Shown here: piece after piece, positions 21,193 to 32,037 of the stretch
Numbering within the stretch: the first letter of the stretch is position 1
Layout of the letters: every line of letters begins with the position of its first letter
From: Neofusicoccum parvum
Taxonomy: Eukaryota; Ascomycota; Dothideomycetes; Botryosphaeriales; Botryosphaeriaceae
Reading direction: 5' to 3'
DNA length: 64,000 bases
Assembly: GCA_020912385.1 (NCBI GenBank)
Contig: CP087214.1
Span: 434,001-498,000, forward strand
The notes under the pieces: generated by a model
Databases searched by the model: none
Told to the model about the DNA's origin: nothing
Seen by the model: the letters and a program-made list of their open reading frames with translations, nothing else
Made by a program: the position numbers and the translations under genes

Positions 21193-21675
21193 TTACGCCA
21201 GCCGCTGATCGATGCTGCTGCCTTGCCCAATCACTCCGGGGCTCGACACGCTTTCCGATCGCTGCACGGAATCCCTTTTCTCGGCGCTCTTCACGTTGCC
21301 CCCGTCCGGTTGCGTCGCAATTGCCATACTGTTAAGGCTCTCCACCAATTCTCCATGGCTAGACAGCGTGACCGGCGACTGCGGCGTCGACATGCTCGAT
21401 AAACTGTGCGGAGGGAACACCACCGGTCGTGGGAGAGACATCGTCGGCGGGAACTGCGGCGCAGCCATGTACATACTAGGCACCATCGTGTTAGCAGCCC
21501 GACGGACAGGGGAGGCGTGCGTCGAAAGGGCGGGTGCAAAGGTCTGTCGAATCATTCGGCGAAAGAAGGGTATCTCGGCGGCCGTTGCTGAAACTGAATC
21601 GTAATCGCACTGCAAACGAGTAAATGCACAACCAGGAGCACCGGCAAGAGGCGGCTCAGCAAACCAAGCAAACAT
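21193..21675 (-). CDS. Possible small unknown protein, N-terminus uncertain
   Basis: A minus-strand frame whose codons and amino acids look like genuine protein (AEIPFFRRMIRQTFAPALST, then MYMAAPQFPPTMSLPRPVVF, then SHGELVESLNSMAIATQPDG). It ends at the stop at 21193. The ATG of MIRQTFAPA at 21555 would give 120 aa. The frame stays convincing a little further upstream, where a ttgcag acceptor just before CDYDSVSATAAE suggests an unseen 5' exon. No domain, signal peptide or membrane helix is evident and I recognise no family. Its neighbours give no functional hint. A chance frame cannot be excluded. Confidence 0.4.
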   Translation of the reverse strand: MFAWFAEPPLAGAPGCAFTRLQCDYDSVSATAAEIPFFRRMIRQTFAPALSTHASPVRRAANTMVPSMYMAAPQFPPTMSLPRPVVFPPHSLSSMSTPQSPVTLSSHGELVESLNSMAIATQPDGGNVKSAEKRDSVQRSESVSSPGVIGQGSSIDQRLA

Positions 21676-22236
21676 TGGTATAAACGCGCGCAGTAATACA
21701 CAAACGAAGAGTAAGCGTGCCGGCTGAAAGTCATGAACTCGCAGTGTTGCAATTTAGAGAGGAAAAGCAGTATGCTCTAAAAAGCATCCTTCCCGCCAAA
21801 CGAGAGCGTTGGCTCTTCTGCAAAGGGGAATCGAAAATGACTAGCTACAACCCGAGAAAAGCCTCCGTTCGTGGAGAGAAAAGCAAAGCAAAAGTGTGGT
21901 TTCCGTGAGAAGAGAATTAGAAGCAGCAGAAGACCCCTGGCTAAGCCGTGTTGTACAGGATTTTCTCTAGACCGCAGTCATGAAGAAGAGAAAGAAGCAA
22001 CTTTTTGGTATTGGGAAAGGCATGAAAACCCGTGAAGGAGACCGAACTGGATGAGAGTCGTGACGTGGCATGCATAAAGTAAAAAATCATGGACCGAGCC
22101 AACCGAGTGAAAGACCTTGAAAGACCTTTGAATGCACGACGTACGCGAACTCCCGCTGAACCCTCAGAAATAGTAAGGAATATAGCTTACTGTAGCAGGG
22201 TCAGCAAGCCGTGGGAATGGGGGTAGTGTCAGCAAC
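21676..22236. other. Intergenic region downstream of the RRM protein gene
   Basis: About 560 bases of AT-richer sequence: the 3' flank of the RRM gene and the upstream part of the possible small gene. Nothing else is recognised. Confidence 0.45.
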
Positions 22237-23615
22237 TTATTGCTGCCATACCTTCATGGGAGCAAACCCGCCGTATGGGTTCGGCGGCATGCCCATGTTG
22301 GGGTACACCGGTGGCGGAGGGGCGGGGCGGTACGGAGTGCCGGCCGGACCAGAGTTGTTCTGGCTGCGGCCCCAGCTGAGACGGACGCGCGAGTTGCCAA
22401 TGGGGTAGCCCTGCATCTGGTTGATGGCCATCTCGGCGGCGTGGCGCTGGACAAACTGGACGAAGCCGCAGCCCTTGCCCGGGGGGATCTTGACGTAGGT
22501 GATCTCGCCAAAGCCCTGGAAAAAGGAGCGGAGCTCGTCCTCGGTCACGTATCCGGAAAGGCCGCCAACGAAAACAGTGGTGTTGTTGGGGTCGGTGAAC
22601 TGGTTCATGGGCTGAGGAGCACCGTAGTAGCCAAGCGGGGGAGCGCCCATGCCATACATGCCAACGGGGCCAGGGCCGTGCATTCCACCCATGGGGCCAG
22701 CACCCGGACCGCCACCGCTCTTGTTCTTGGGGGTAGCCGTGGAAATGCGCATGGGACGGTTGCCGCAGTAGACACCCTGCATCTCGTTCAGGGCACGCTG
22801 CTGCTCACCCTCGTCGGAAAAGCGAACGAAACCGTAACCGCGAGACATGCCAGAAATCGGGTCGGACATGATCTTGGCCGACTTGCAAGACGGGTACTTG
22901 CCCTGGAAGAGCGAGACAAGAACGTATTCGTTGACCTCGGGGCCAAGGTCGCCGACAAAGATTGAGTACTCGGGACCGCGGTCATCCCGGCGATCTTGGA
23001 GACCACCACCGGATGCCCAGTTAAGCTTGAAGGGACGGTTAGAGTTGGGGATCATCTGACCGTTGAGCGTGAGGGCCTTTGCAGCAGCCTCGGGAGTCTG
23101 AAAGTCTACGAAGCAGTAACCGGCGTTGTTGCTGCGTTGGTCAGTCTCGCGATAATTCGCTAAGGAACATCGCACACTCACCCAGAGAACTTGTCGCGGA
23201 TCATCTTGACGTTGACCTGCTCGCCCATGCCGTACCAAACGCTGCGCACAAAGTTCTCGTCAATCCAGGGCTCGAGCTCTCCCATCCTAGTGAAATTAGC
23301 AAAATTCATGGCATGCGCGTGTGTGCGAGACCAAAGGCGCATTTCATCCTGGAGAAAAAAACTTCATCCGAGGGGGGGAAGGCTCCAGGTGGATGCGCAA
23401 ACGTACCAGAGAGTGGTCTTGGACTCGCCCGGGCCCTGGCTGCCGGGGCCGGAAGAGGGCGCAACACCGGGCATGTTTCCACCCTGGAACTGGCCGGCCG
23501 CGCTCTCAATCGGCTGCCCCATCTGAGGTTGTTGTTGCCCGCCGGCGACGCCCTGCGCGTTGGCATCCTCAGCGCCCGGCTGACCTTGGAACGAGTTGTC
23601 GTAAGGGAAGCTCAT
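22237..23615 (-). CDS. Three-RRM mRNA-binding protein (Csx1/Ngr1/TIA-1-like)
   Basis: Probable cytoplasmic and nuclear mRNA-binding regulator of mRNA stability. Exons on the minus strand are 23615-23407, 23286-23182 and 23131-22237, giving 402 aa. The N-terminal 65 residues are Gln/Gly/Pro-rich. RRM1 opens with TTLWMGELEPWIDENFV and its RNP1 is GYCFVDFQT. RRM2 opens YSIFVGDLGPEVNEYVL with RNP1 GYGFVRFSD. RRM3 opens TTVFVGGLSGYVTEDELRSF with RNP1 GCGFVQFVQ. A Gly/Met/Pro linker separates RRM2 and RRM3, and the tail is Pro-rich (PAPPPPVYPNMGMPPNPYGG). Three RRMs in this order, with RRM3 reading VKIPPGKGCGFVQF, match fission-yeast Csx1 and budding-yeast Ngr1/Nam8 families; I cannot choose one ortholog. 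Both splice joins fall inside RRM1 and restore its core. Confidence 0.92.
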
Positions 23616-25497
23616 TGTGTTCGTGGGTCGTGTTATACGGTAGTGATACTCGGAAGAGCGGAAATGTGGTGGTAGGAAGTTGTGGTGGTGAGTGTCCAAG
23701 CGTTGATGACGGCAGAAGTCTGTCGGACCGGCACTTGTCAGCACGGACGCTCTGATCGCACGGCCGACGGCATGTGGGAAAAGTTGGGGCGCGGTGGCTG
23801 GTGAGGTTGGAGGGTGAGCGCGACGAACCTTTTGAAGCACTGCGGCGAATTGGCTAGAATGTCGCGGCGACAGAGATGGTTGCGTGAGAGGGACCGTGTG
23901 GGAACGACCAGGATCGCGCGCGTGGGCAGGACCGAGTGAGCTGGAGCGGCAGCCTGGAAGTGGAGCAGAGCTGCGCAGAAGAGCCTGATGGAAGGTTGAA
24001 AACCCTAGGAATGCTGAATGGATAGGGAACCCAGGAGATGATGACGCGCAATCGGTGAATGAACGGCCGTTTGCCTGAAGCTGTGAAGCAGCAGAAGAGG
24101 TCACCCGCGAAATCTGCGGTGCTGGTCAGCGAGGTGTCACTTGCCGAATCACATGCGCAGGTGCAGGCGTGGCACGCGGGCGCTGCAGGACGGCGAGCAG
24201 GTGCGAGGAGGCGGCGGTGCGCGATGGAGAGGCGATGCGCCGCAGGCAGCTGGGCCGCTCTGCCGCGCTTCACCTTGGGCGCGCAGCAGGCGCGGCAGCG
24301 CCGCACGGCGACGGCGCAACGGACGGCGGGCGACGCAGGCTGGATCGCCGGCTGGCACGACGCGCGCGCCGGCTTGGCGAGTGGTGATGGGGGCGGCGCA
24401 GACGGCGATGGGAAAATCTTGACGTGGACTTACCAATGACGACGTGAAGCAGAGCCGCAATGCAGAAAGGTGAGGGACGTGCAGAGGGAAACAGGACGAA
24501 AGGACCCAACACCCGCAACGCAAAGGGAAGACGAGAGAAGAGGCCCGGTGGAATAAATAGGCTGCTGGGGGGCGGTTGGTGAGGTGGAGGTGGAGAGGAC
24601 GGCTGCGCAGGTTGGGCGAGGTGGAGGGGCATTAGAAAGGCGAATCCCGTGACTGGGGCCGCTAGCAGAGTGCGGCTTGCCTCGCGCGCTCTTTGGGGAG
24701 CAGTTCCATGTTTTGGGCGCCGCCAGCGCTGGGACGGCCAGAGTCTATCGCGCATCGCGTCCTCGCGGCGGCGCGCCCAACAGCCAGCGGCGGGCCCGCG
24801 TCCGGTTGCGACGCCGTCACCAGCCCGCGCCTGCACGACATGATCTCCGGCTGCCTCCATAGGGCTGTTTCAGCAAGATGAAGACGATCGAGCGCGCGCA
24901 CACGAGCGTCCCAGGGCCCGCGCGGCGTGCGCCACTTTTCGCGCGGCCAGCTGGGCGATCTGGAGAGGCCGACTTCAGCACACACCGCTTGCAGCGCCAG
25001 CGCCCGCAGCCATCCAATCCTCAGCCAACACTCAAGCAATGATCTCCCTCATGCCGGTCCGGAGACCCGCGGCGCCGGGCCTCTGCAAACAGCCAAGCAA
25101 ATGAGACCAGTCGCATTCTTCATCGCGAAGAGCCTCACAGGCGCATTGCGATGCCGTAACGAGCCAGCGCAGCGCCCGCCACGTATCGCCGCAACGGCTG
25201 CGACGGTGCCGGCTCCGGCGCCGCTCCCGTGCCTGGCCTGCGAGGTGAGAGCCTGTGCCTGTCCTGTGCCTGCATGACCACCGGTGACGCGACGGCAGCG
25301 CACGCACCTCGCGAAGTGGGGGATCTGATCAGTCCCGTCCGTCTGTGCTGGGGAAGCATGATGTGCATCACGGCGAGATCACGTTGGCGCTCGTGGCCCG
25401 GTAACTGCTGCATCACAGATCCATTCGCTGCTGATCCTGGAAACGAGAGATAACGCAACCACGCCCAGGCCCGCCCTCACTTCACTGAAAACCCTCC
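23616..25497. other. GC-rich intergenic region
   Basis: About 1.9 kb: the promoter and 5' leader of the RRM gene, then the 3' flank of scytalone dehydratase. Several long open frames on both strands are Arg/Ala/Pro-rich and motif-free, as expected from high GC. No gene called. Confidence 0.45.
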
Positions 25498-26226
25498 TCA
25501 CGACGCCGCAGCGACCGCCGGTGCCTCTGCCCGCTCGGGGATGCCCTCGACCGCCTTGGTCTCGGCCTCGCCAAATTCGTCGCGCCCGCTGGCAAACACC
25601 TTGTCGAAGTCGTACTCGCCCCATCTGATCTCCGGGTTGAGCCCCGCAAACTTCCACACGCCATTGACCTTCTTGTACCAGTGTGTGTTGGTGCTGTGGG
25701 CGTGTCCCTTGACTGCCACGGTGGTACGGGTCTCGTCGGTGTACCTCTGGTGGGGCACGCGCAGCTGGTGCACTCCAATCACCTCGTCGTCTGAGATCTT
25801 CTCCCACTTGGATCCGCCGATGAAGTGCTGCGTCTTGAGAAGCGGGTCGCCAAGCACCGCGGGTGACGAGATCATGGCGACGAATTCCTCGGCCGGCATG
25901 GCTTCCCACAGTTTGTCGAGGAACGAGCGGTAGTCGATCTGTTCCGCGTCATTCGCCCTGCCTTCCCCAACAATGGATCGGTATGCTTACCCGCAGAGTC
26001 GGAGCGATGCACTTCCGCAGCCTGTCCCAGTCCTTCACATTCGGTCAGACTCCGCAAAAAAGGCCGTCACAGGCGGTGGGGCTTGCCTTGCTATCGTAAC
26101 TGTCCGCCCACTCAACAACTGCATCGCAGAGACCAAGGTAGTCTGTCCCGTCTCAGCAGTGGTTCCACAGCAGTGAATCACGCCATTGGATACCATACCT
26201 TCGAAGGTGATGTTGCCCGCAGCCAT
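25498..26226 (-). CDS. SCD1: Scytalone dehydratase (DHN-melanin biosynthesis)
   Basis: Dehydrates scytalone to 1,3,8-trihydroxynaphthalene and vermelone to 1,8-dihydroxynaphthalene in the DHN-melanin pathway. Exons on the minus strand are 26226-26199, 26142-26087, 26032-25991 and 25938-25498, giving 188 aa, close to the 172 aa of the Magnaporthe enzyme. All seven active-site residues known for that enzyme (Y30, D31, Y50, H85, H110, S129, N131) are present here at a constant offset of five: Y25, D26, Y45, H80, H105, S124 and N126. Position V75, where a Met change is known to confer carpropamid resistance, is Val here (V70). The C-terminal extension ERAEAPAVAAAS is Ala-rich. The second intron has a GC donor. 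The gene stands alone, with no melanin polyketide synthase or naphthol reductase beside it, and diverges from the Maf gene 1.4 kb away. Confidence 0.96.
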
Positions 26227-27654
26227 GGTGAATTTTTTGCAGAAGGAAGGTAATTGTTTGTTGATTCGGAACTCGTTAAGAATTCAGAAGAGTTCGGTGT
26301 GATTGTAGGACGATTATGATGGAATACTGCCTGAACATTTTCTAGTTATATGCGGTGGCTACTCGAAATGCAGGGCCCGGATCCCCATGCTGGATGGGGG
26401 CCGCTCGGGAACTGCGGGGGGGCCCGAAGGCAAGTCCGAAAATTTCTGGAACACAACACCTCTAGCATGTACTTGAGCTGGGGAACGCCGAATCGCTAAG
26501 CACAAGTCCGGCGCCGTTTCAGCTTGTTGTTGGGTCGTGGACGACTTGATCCGCAGCGGTACGTGAAGTCGAGCCCGGTTTGTTGTGCTCAGGTCTCACT
26601 TCCAAAACCGACTCAACAATGAGCAGCGAAATTTTTAGTTATCATTAATAATTCCCCGCATTTTACTCTGTTTGCTTCCACGTGGGGTGTTCCGAAAATA
26701 ACACCACAGGAGACAAACATTGAATCGTCCTCTCAACGGCTTGTCATGATGTCCGATCCTGGACACGCCCCTCCGGGCCGGGTGTTCGGACTAGCCCCCG
26801 GCACACCAGGATCCTCTCGGAGAACTCGGAGTGCTAAAAGCATTCATCTAGTGAGGACTAATGAATATTCAATATCGACGTTGTCCGGATACTAGAGTCA
26901 AGCTCTCCGGAGCCAACATAAGAGGCCCGTGGCTGCCTTCGGCCCTCAATCTATTGTCTCCTCTTAGTTTCATAACTCTTGACGGCCTTCCCAGCCTTCA
27001 CAATCAGCGTCATACCTGGCGTAACTCTGTGGCATGATTGCACTAAGTCGGCGCTCCATGTGTGCCGTGGTTGGGAGTGCTCAGAACTGTGCAAGAGTGA
27101 GTCTGCGTGGGGCGTTATAGGCGTTCCTTCGCGTAGGCGCTCTATAGTCGCCCTGTTCCCACAACTACGGGCGCACACTCCAACCGCAACAGATCGCCTA
27201 TAGTCCATAGCCACGGTCGACTGCGCGCACCAGACGCGTCAGAGGATTATTTTTAAACCCGTGTAGGCCCCGACCGTATCGGCAGAAGGCTTCGTATTCG
27301 GTGGAGACGGCTGCGGCATGTCCTGCTGCATTCGTCGAGTCAAACGATGGGACGAGACGATGCCTTTGCAGCGTCGCACTCTTGCTCCGGGCACTAGAAC
27401 ACCATTCCTCCCTCGCGTCTTGTCCCCGCCGCTAGAACCCGTTCATCGAAGCTCCCTGCTCGGAATTACGAAACCCGGCTGCCGTGACGCAAGCAGGCTT
27501 GGCAGGCATCGACCATTGCCGCTCCGAGAGCGATCAAGCACCTCCCGTTACAGCAATTGACCCAGAAACGTGCAACCCCCGCAACGGCGAAGCCAAAAAA
27601 GACGAAGGAGAAAAAAAGCTCCCAAGACCGTCCCCAATGCTGCGCCGTCTCACC
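26227..27654. other. Divergent promoter region of scytalone dehydratase and Maf
   Basis: About 1.4 kb. The half next to scytalone dehydratase is mixed AT-rich and GC-rich with G-runs around 26395-26440. Several CGG/CCG triplets occur near 26770-26800, compatible with but not proof of Zn2Cys6 factor sites. No gene is recognised. Confidence 0.45.
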
Positions 27655-28704
27655 ATGTCGTTCTACAACAACGACAACAGCAATTACGAGCCCGCTCCGT
27701 CCGAGCCGCCGCCCTCCTACGACTCGGTCGACAAGCAACCTGCCCCCGTCGCCGGCGGGGCGCCAGCGCCTCCGCGACCTGGACAGTCACGCGCGCCGCT
27801 GCCCCTCGAGCTCGCCGCCCTGACCGCGCTGCGCGGGAAGAGAGTCATTCTGGCTTCGGGTTCGCCGCGGAGGAGACAGCTGCTTGCACAGGTGCGTTTG
27901 CAGTCGCCCCTCACCACCCCCTTCCCCCCAAGATATCGCCACACGCACCCCACGACGCCCTGCAGCGCCACACTGCCCTCCAGCCAGATCTCGCTTGCTG
28001 ACCCAGGCACGTCTCGTCCCCGCAGATCGGCATCACCAACCTCGAAATCATCCCGTCCAGCTTCCCCGAGGACCTGCCCAAGAGCCTCGCCCCCTTCGAA
28101 TATGTGCTGGAGACGGCGACGCGGAAGGCGATGACGGTGTACGAGAAGGAGATCGACAACAAGGAGAAGGGCGAGCCGGCGCTGATCATCGCCGCCGACA
28201 CCGTCGTCGTCGGCCACTACGGCGAGATCCTCGAGAAGCCGCGCAGCGAGCGCGAGCACATCGACATGCTCAAGAGCCTGCGCGACGCCGGCGAGCACAA
28301 GGTCTTCACCGCCGTTGCGTGCATGCGGCCGCTCGAGAGCGCAATGGACCCCGGGTACGCGATGAAGACGCACGTCGAGGACACGACGGTCAAGTTCGAC
28401 AAAGCTGGTACGTTGTGCGGATGGTCGCGGGTGCAGGGATCGGACGGCTGGGCTAACGCGGTTGTCTGTTGCAGTCACGGACGAGTTGATCCTCGCGTAC
28501 GTCAAGACGAGGGAAGGGGCTGACAAGGCCGGCGGCTACGGCATTCAGGGCATCGGCTCTATACTGGTCGATCGGATAGAGGGCACCTTCGACAACGTCG
28601 TCGGCCTACCCCTGAGAGCTACGCTGAGGCTCATCGAGGAGGTGACGAAGTCCGAAGAGGAGTTGGAGGCGGAGATGCATGACGCTGACGTGAACATTAT
28701 GTGA
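27655..28704 (+). CDS. Maf/ASMTL-type nucleotide pyrophosphatase
   Basis: Maf proteins hydrolyse non-canonical or modified nucleoside triphosphates to the monophosphate and act as house-cleaning enzymes. Exons are 27655-27891, 28026-28407 and 28475-28704, giving 282 aa. An N-terminal Pro-rich extension of about 60 residues, not part of the fold, precedes the hallmark VILASGSPRRRQLL. The second exon carries FEYVLETATRKA and the catalytic-Asp motif ALIIAADTVVVG. The third carries GGYGIQGIGSILVDRIEG, the conserved YxxQGxG-like strand and substrate loop. The ATG at 27655 has a good context (caccATGt); a second ATG at 27637 in frame would add MLRRLT and cannot be excluded. Both introns have standard GT..AG ends. 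Confidence 0.93.
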
Positions 28705-31700
28705 TCGTGTGGGCGGGCTGTGTCGGCTTGGGTCTCGAGCTCCGAGACAACTGTTGATGGTACACGCAAGATATACCCTATCTTCAAAATGGCATGAAAG
28801 TCTGGGCGTTTTGGGGTTTTTAACGATAGATGGGCATCGAATTCCTCCATAGACGTTGAAGCGAAATGGGCACATGTGGATATCAGCTTACTACTTTTCG
28901 CTCACTCTGGAATGTACTTCTACGTAGGCGTAGATCACGATAAGCAATCACGGCATACTAGCATGTTTTCCTCCTGATGCTCAGGCTGTGTGACCTACAA
29001 ATATATCTTGCATATCTAAGAGTTGAAGTACTCACATTGTTCCAAACTTTCGTCCGAACAGACGGGCCCATGCAACAGCCCTTTAAACAATACCACTGCA
29101 GTAACTTTTCCCACGTCCCTACAATAGAATAGAAGCGCTCATATGATTAACATTTGCAATCTATCTACTACACTTTCGCATTTGAGTGGACACTCCAGTG
29201 CCTGGTGCTTCCTGGCAATACATTACAAAAGCGTTTCCAAAGGTTTCACCTAAATCTCACGCTGACTGCTCTCTTGTCTCAAGTAAGATAAGGAAAAAGA
29301 AAGCAGGAAGTCCGTGGCCCATGTGATCACCGCCTTCAGACTCAACACATCGTACCGCGATGTGGCGCTTAGCCAGATTTAAGGACTTCACTGACGGGCC
29401 TGGAGATAGTCAAGCCTCTGGCTGCAACCAGACTAATTCATTACGACGACAACAGCACTTCCGGCTTTCGTCGGTGAATGTTAAAAGTTTAAGGTTCGTT
29501 TGTCTCTCTGCGGGCGGAGACCTACACTTTTCCTGTTAGTTAATGTACCCTTTTCAGCTCTAGACAGCAGACTCAGGCAAACAGATGGTCTTGATCATTC
29601 TTCCTTGTTGTGTGGATGCAGCATCCACTCATCCTGCTGATCGAGAGCACCAAGATTGACAATGAGACTCGTCAGGTTGTAGATATCTTGAGAATCGTGC
29701 TTTGTGGTCTATGACAGCCACAGTTGCGCCAAGGTTGAATCAATTCAAGCCGACAAAAACTCCCCCAAGTATGAGATGCGACTTCGATGTCTAAGGACTG
29801 AATGGCAAGGGTAGAGAATGAGGACATGCTCTATGATAAGAAGTGATGTGTGGCATTGGCAAAGCTGCAAGAGGCTGCTACCAAGTCTTAACAATAACGT
29901 GGACTTGAACAGCACATGACCTGAAGACTTGGTGTACATGTGATGTCAGTCGAGACCGGAAGTGACCTCGGGCGTTTGTAGAGCAAGACGCGGCGAGTTC
30001 GTGAAGTATTGTAATAGAATTATGCTTCTCACACATAGGCAGCTGCAACGCTCGTCCAGACATGGATGTACCATAATGATAGTTTCGTCAATGGCCTATG
30101 AAGGTATACACGTACTAGAATGTTTTCCGAATCTCCCTCGTAGTTCTCATGATTGGCGAAGTTGGCGACGAGGAGTAAGCTTGCTACTTTATTCTTTAAC
30201 AAAGCCTTCGAGGGGATGGAATCAACCAGAAAGTCCTTACAGCCAGAGTTATAGAGTAGATTGGATCTGTCCATCCGGTATGCTATACGAACGCTTCGAC
30301 TCCGGTTTCTCTAGTCTTTACGAAGTCACTTCTCCTGGTGCAATATATAATACATCAAGCTCCGAAATACGCCGTCTCCAACCGCTACCATCTCCCCGTT
30401 TATGTCCGCGTGGTCTACAGTTATAAAACTATCTGAATGCCCCCTAAAGGTGAAGAGGAAATAAAGATGGTATTATGAGATGTTGAGGAGCTTCGTTACA
30501 GCCGGAGGGGAAGATTGGGAAACGGGGCCAAGGGCGTGGTGACCATCGAGTCTTCAATTCTATATCTCATCCTGAGTAAACCCTGAAATGAAGGGTTACC
30601 ATGGTAGAATTTCAAAGCTTGGTAGGGTTGATAATGTCTCATCACTTGCGCGCCCCAGGATTGCTAAGAATGTAAAATCTATAGAAAAACGAATAAAACA
30701 CATGGATGGATGAAGCATTTGTCTAGACCAAGAAGGATTGTAGCGGATGCGGTATAACACAATGCCTTGGCCGGCTGTGCAGGTGTGCCCTCGTTGCATT
30801 AGCCCGAGTCGATCAGGTCGTAAAAGCTAGAGCAGAGACTATGCCGGGGTCTCTCTCGCGCTCCGCTTTGAGAAATGTGCCATGTGAGAATTCATTTGTC
30901 TTCCCCATCCTAGAAGCTCCGTCTGCATATGTGGAAAAAAAAGCACGAGTGCCGTGTCAGTTTCCTGATTTGCCCTCACTACAATTCTAACGAGGAAGTA
31001 GAAGTTGGTGCTGGAACAAATAAGCCGTGAAACGCAGAAATAAAAGTGAGCGTGTATCAGCGCCGCAGGTTGAACATGGGACAAACATAGCCATGAGGTG
31101 GGCATGGGCTGGCTGGAAACTGAGAACCTCACGGGAAGGACGGGCTGTTGGCGAGCATCAGGATATGCAACAGGTGAAGGCAGGCGGTGGAGAACAAAAG
31201 AGTGACGGGCCACATTGGGCGAAGAACAACAGCCCGAGGGCGGCGTGCAGCAGGGTGCTGGGCTGGCAACGGTGGCGCCCTCGGGGCTGCATGGGTGCTG
31301 AGGCTAGGCCATCGCAGGGCCTGCGAGGCACTGGCGAGCTCAGTGCGGTGGACGGGCGGCTGCTGGGCCCTCGTCGGGGCGCTCGAGGCTCCAGAGAGGC
31401 GCGCGAAGGGGGGCAGACCAGCCTGCCAGGCGCTGATGAGATGCTGAGGCCCGCCTGAGCCGGCGGCGGCTGGGCCCATCGTCGAGGCGCTGAAACGGGG
31501 GCGCGCGAAGGGGGCCCTGCGGCCAAGGGCCTGCGAGGGCTGCCCAGCAGGCCTGCCAGCGCCGGCACAGGCACCTTGGCCGCGATGAGTGCAGCACCTG
31601 GGCAGATGGTGCCAGAGAGCCTATTTGACATGGGTGGCCCTCAGCATGCGCTGCACGAGTCTATCCACCCCGCACGACGGACGGCTGCACGCTGCGACAC

Positions 31701-32037
31701 CGCGCGCGCATGCGAAGCCGCGACGCAAGAGGCGCAGTGCGCGACCGCGGCGCCCGCGCTGGAGGTCTTCACGGCGCTGCAGCGACGCGTGCACTGCATA
31801 TCTCGCGGGCGGGTGTGGGCGGGTGTGGGCGGGAAACGATAGCTCAGCGGGCTCTGAGGGGCCCATGGGCCTGTCGCAGGCGGGCGTCAGCAGGCCCCCC
31901 CGTGCCCCCGCTTGGGCCTAAATATGTAAGTGTGGCCTGCCCGGTCGCTCGCGTCGCTGCTCCCACCACTTTCCCCCAGCGCCTGACGAAAATTTATCGT
32001 CCATCAGACTATCCATCGCCAACACGTCTGCATCGCC
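28705..32037. other. 3.3 kb gene-poor spacer
   Basis: AT-richer from about 28900 to 31000 with only short frames; very GC-rich from about 31100 to 31920, where an imperfect duplication (31321-31565) and a short gcgggtgtg repeat near 31806-31832 lie. No RNA gene or protein family is recognised. The last 100 bases are the leader of the HMG-box gene. Confidence 0.45.
31321..31565. repeat. Imperfect GC-rich direct duplication
   Basis: Two blocks, roughly 31321-31433 and 31461-31565, share a series of words in the same order: gcggctg, tgggccc, tcgtcg, ggcgct, ggcgcgcgaaggggg and gcctgccag. Spacing differs, so this is an old or degenerate duplication. No coding meaning is evident. Confidence 0.35.
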
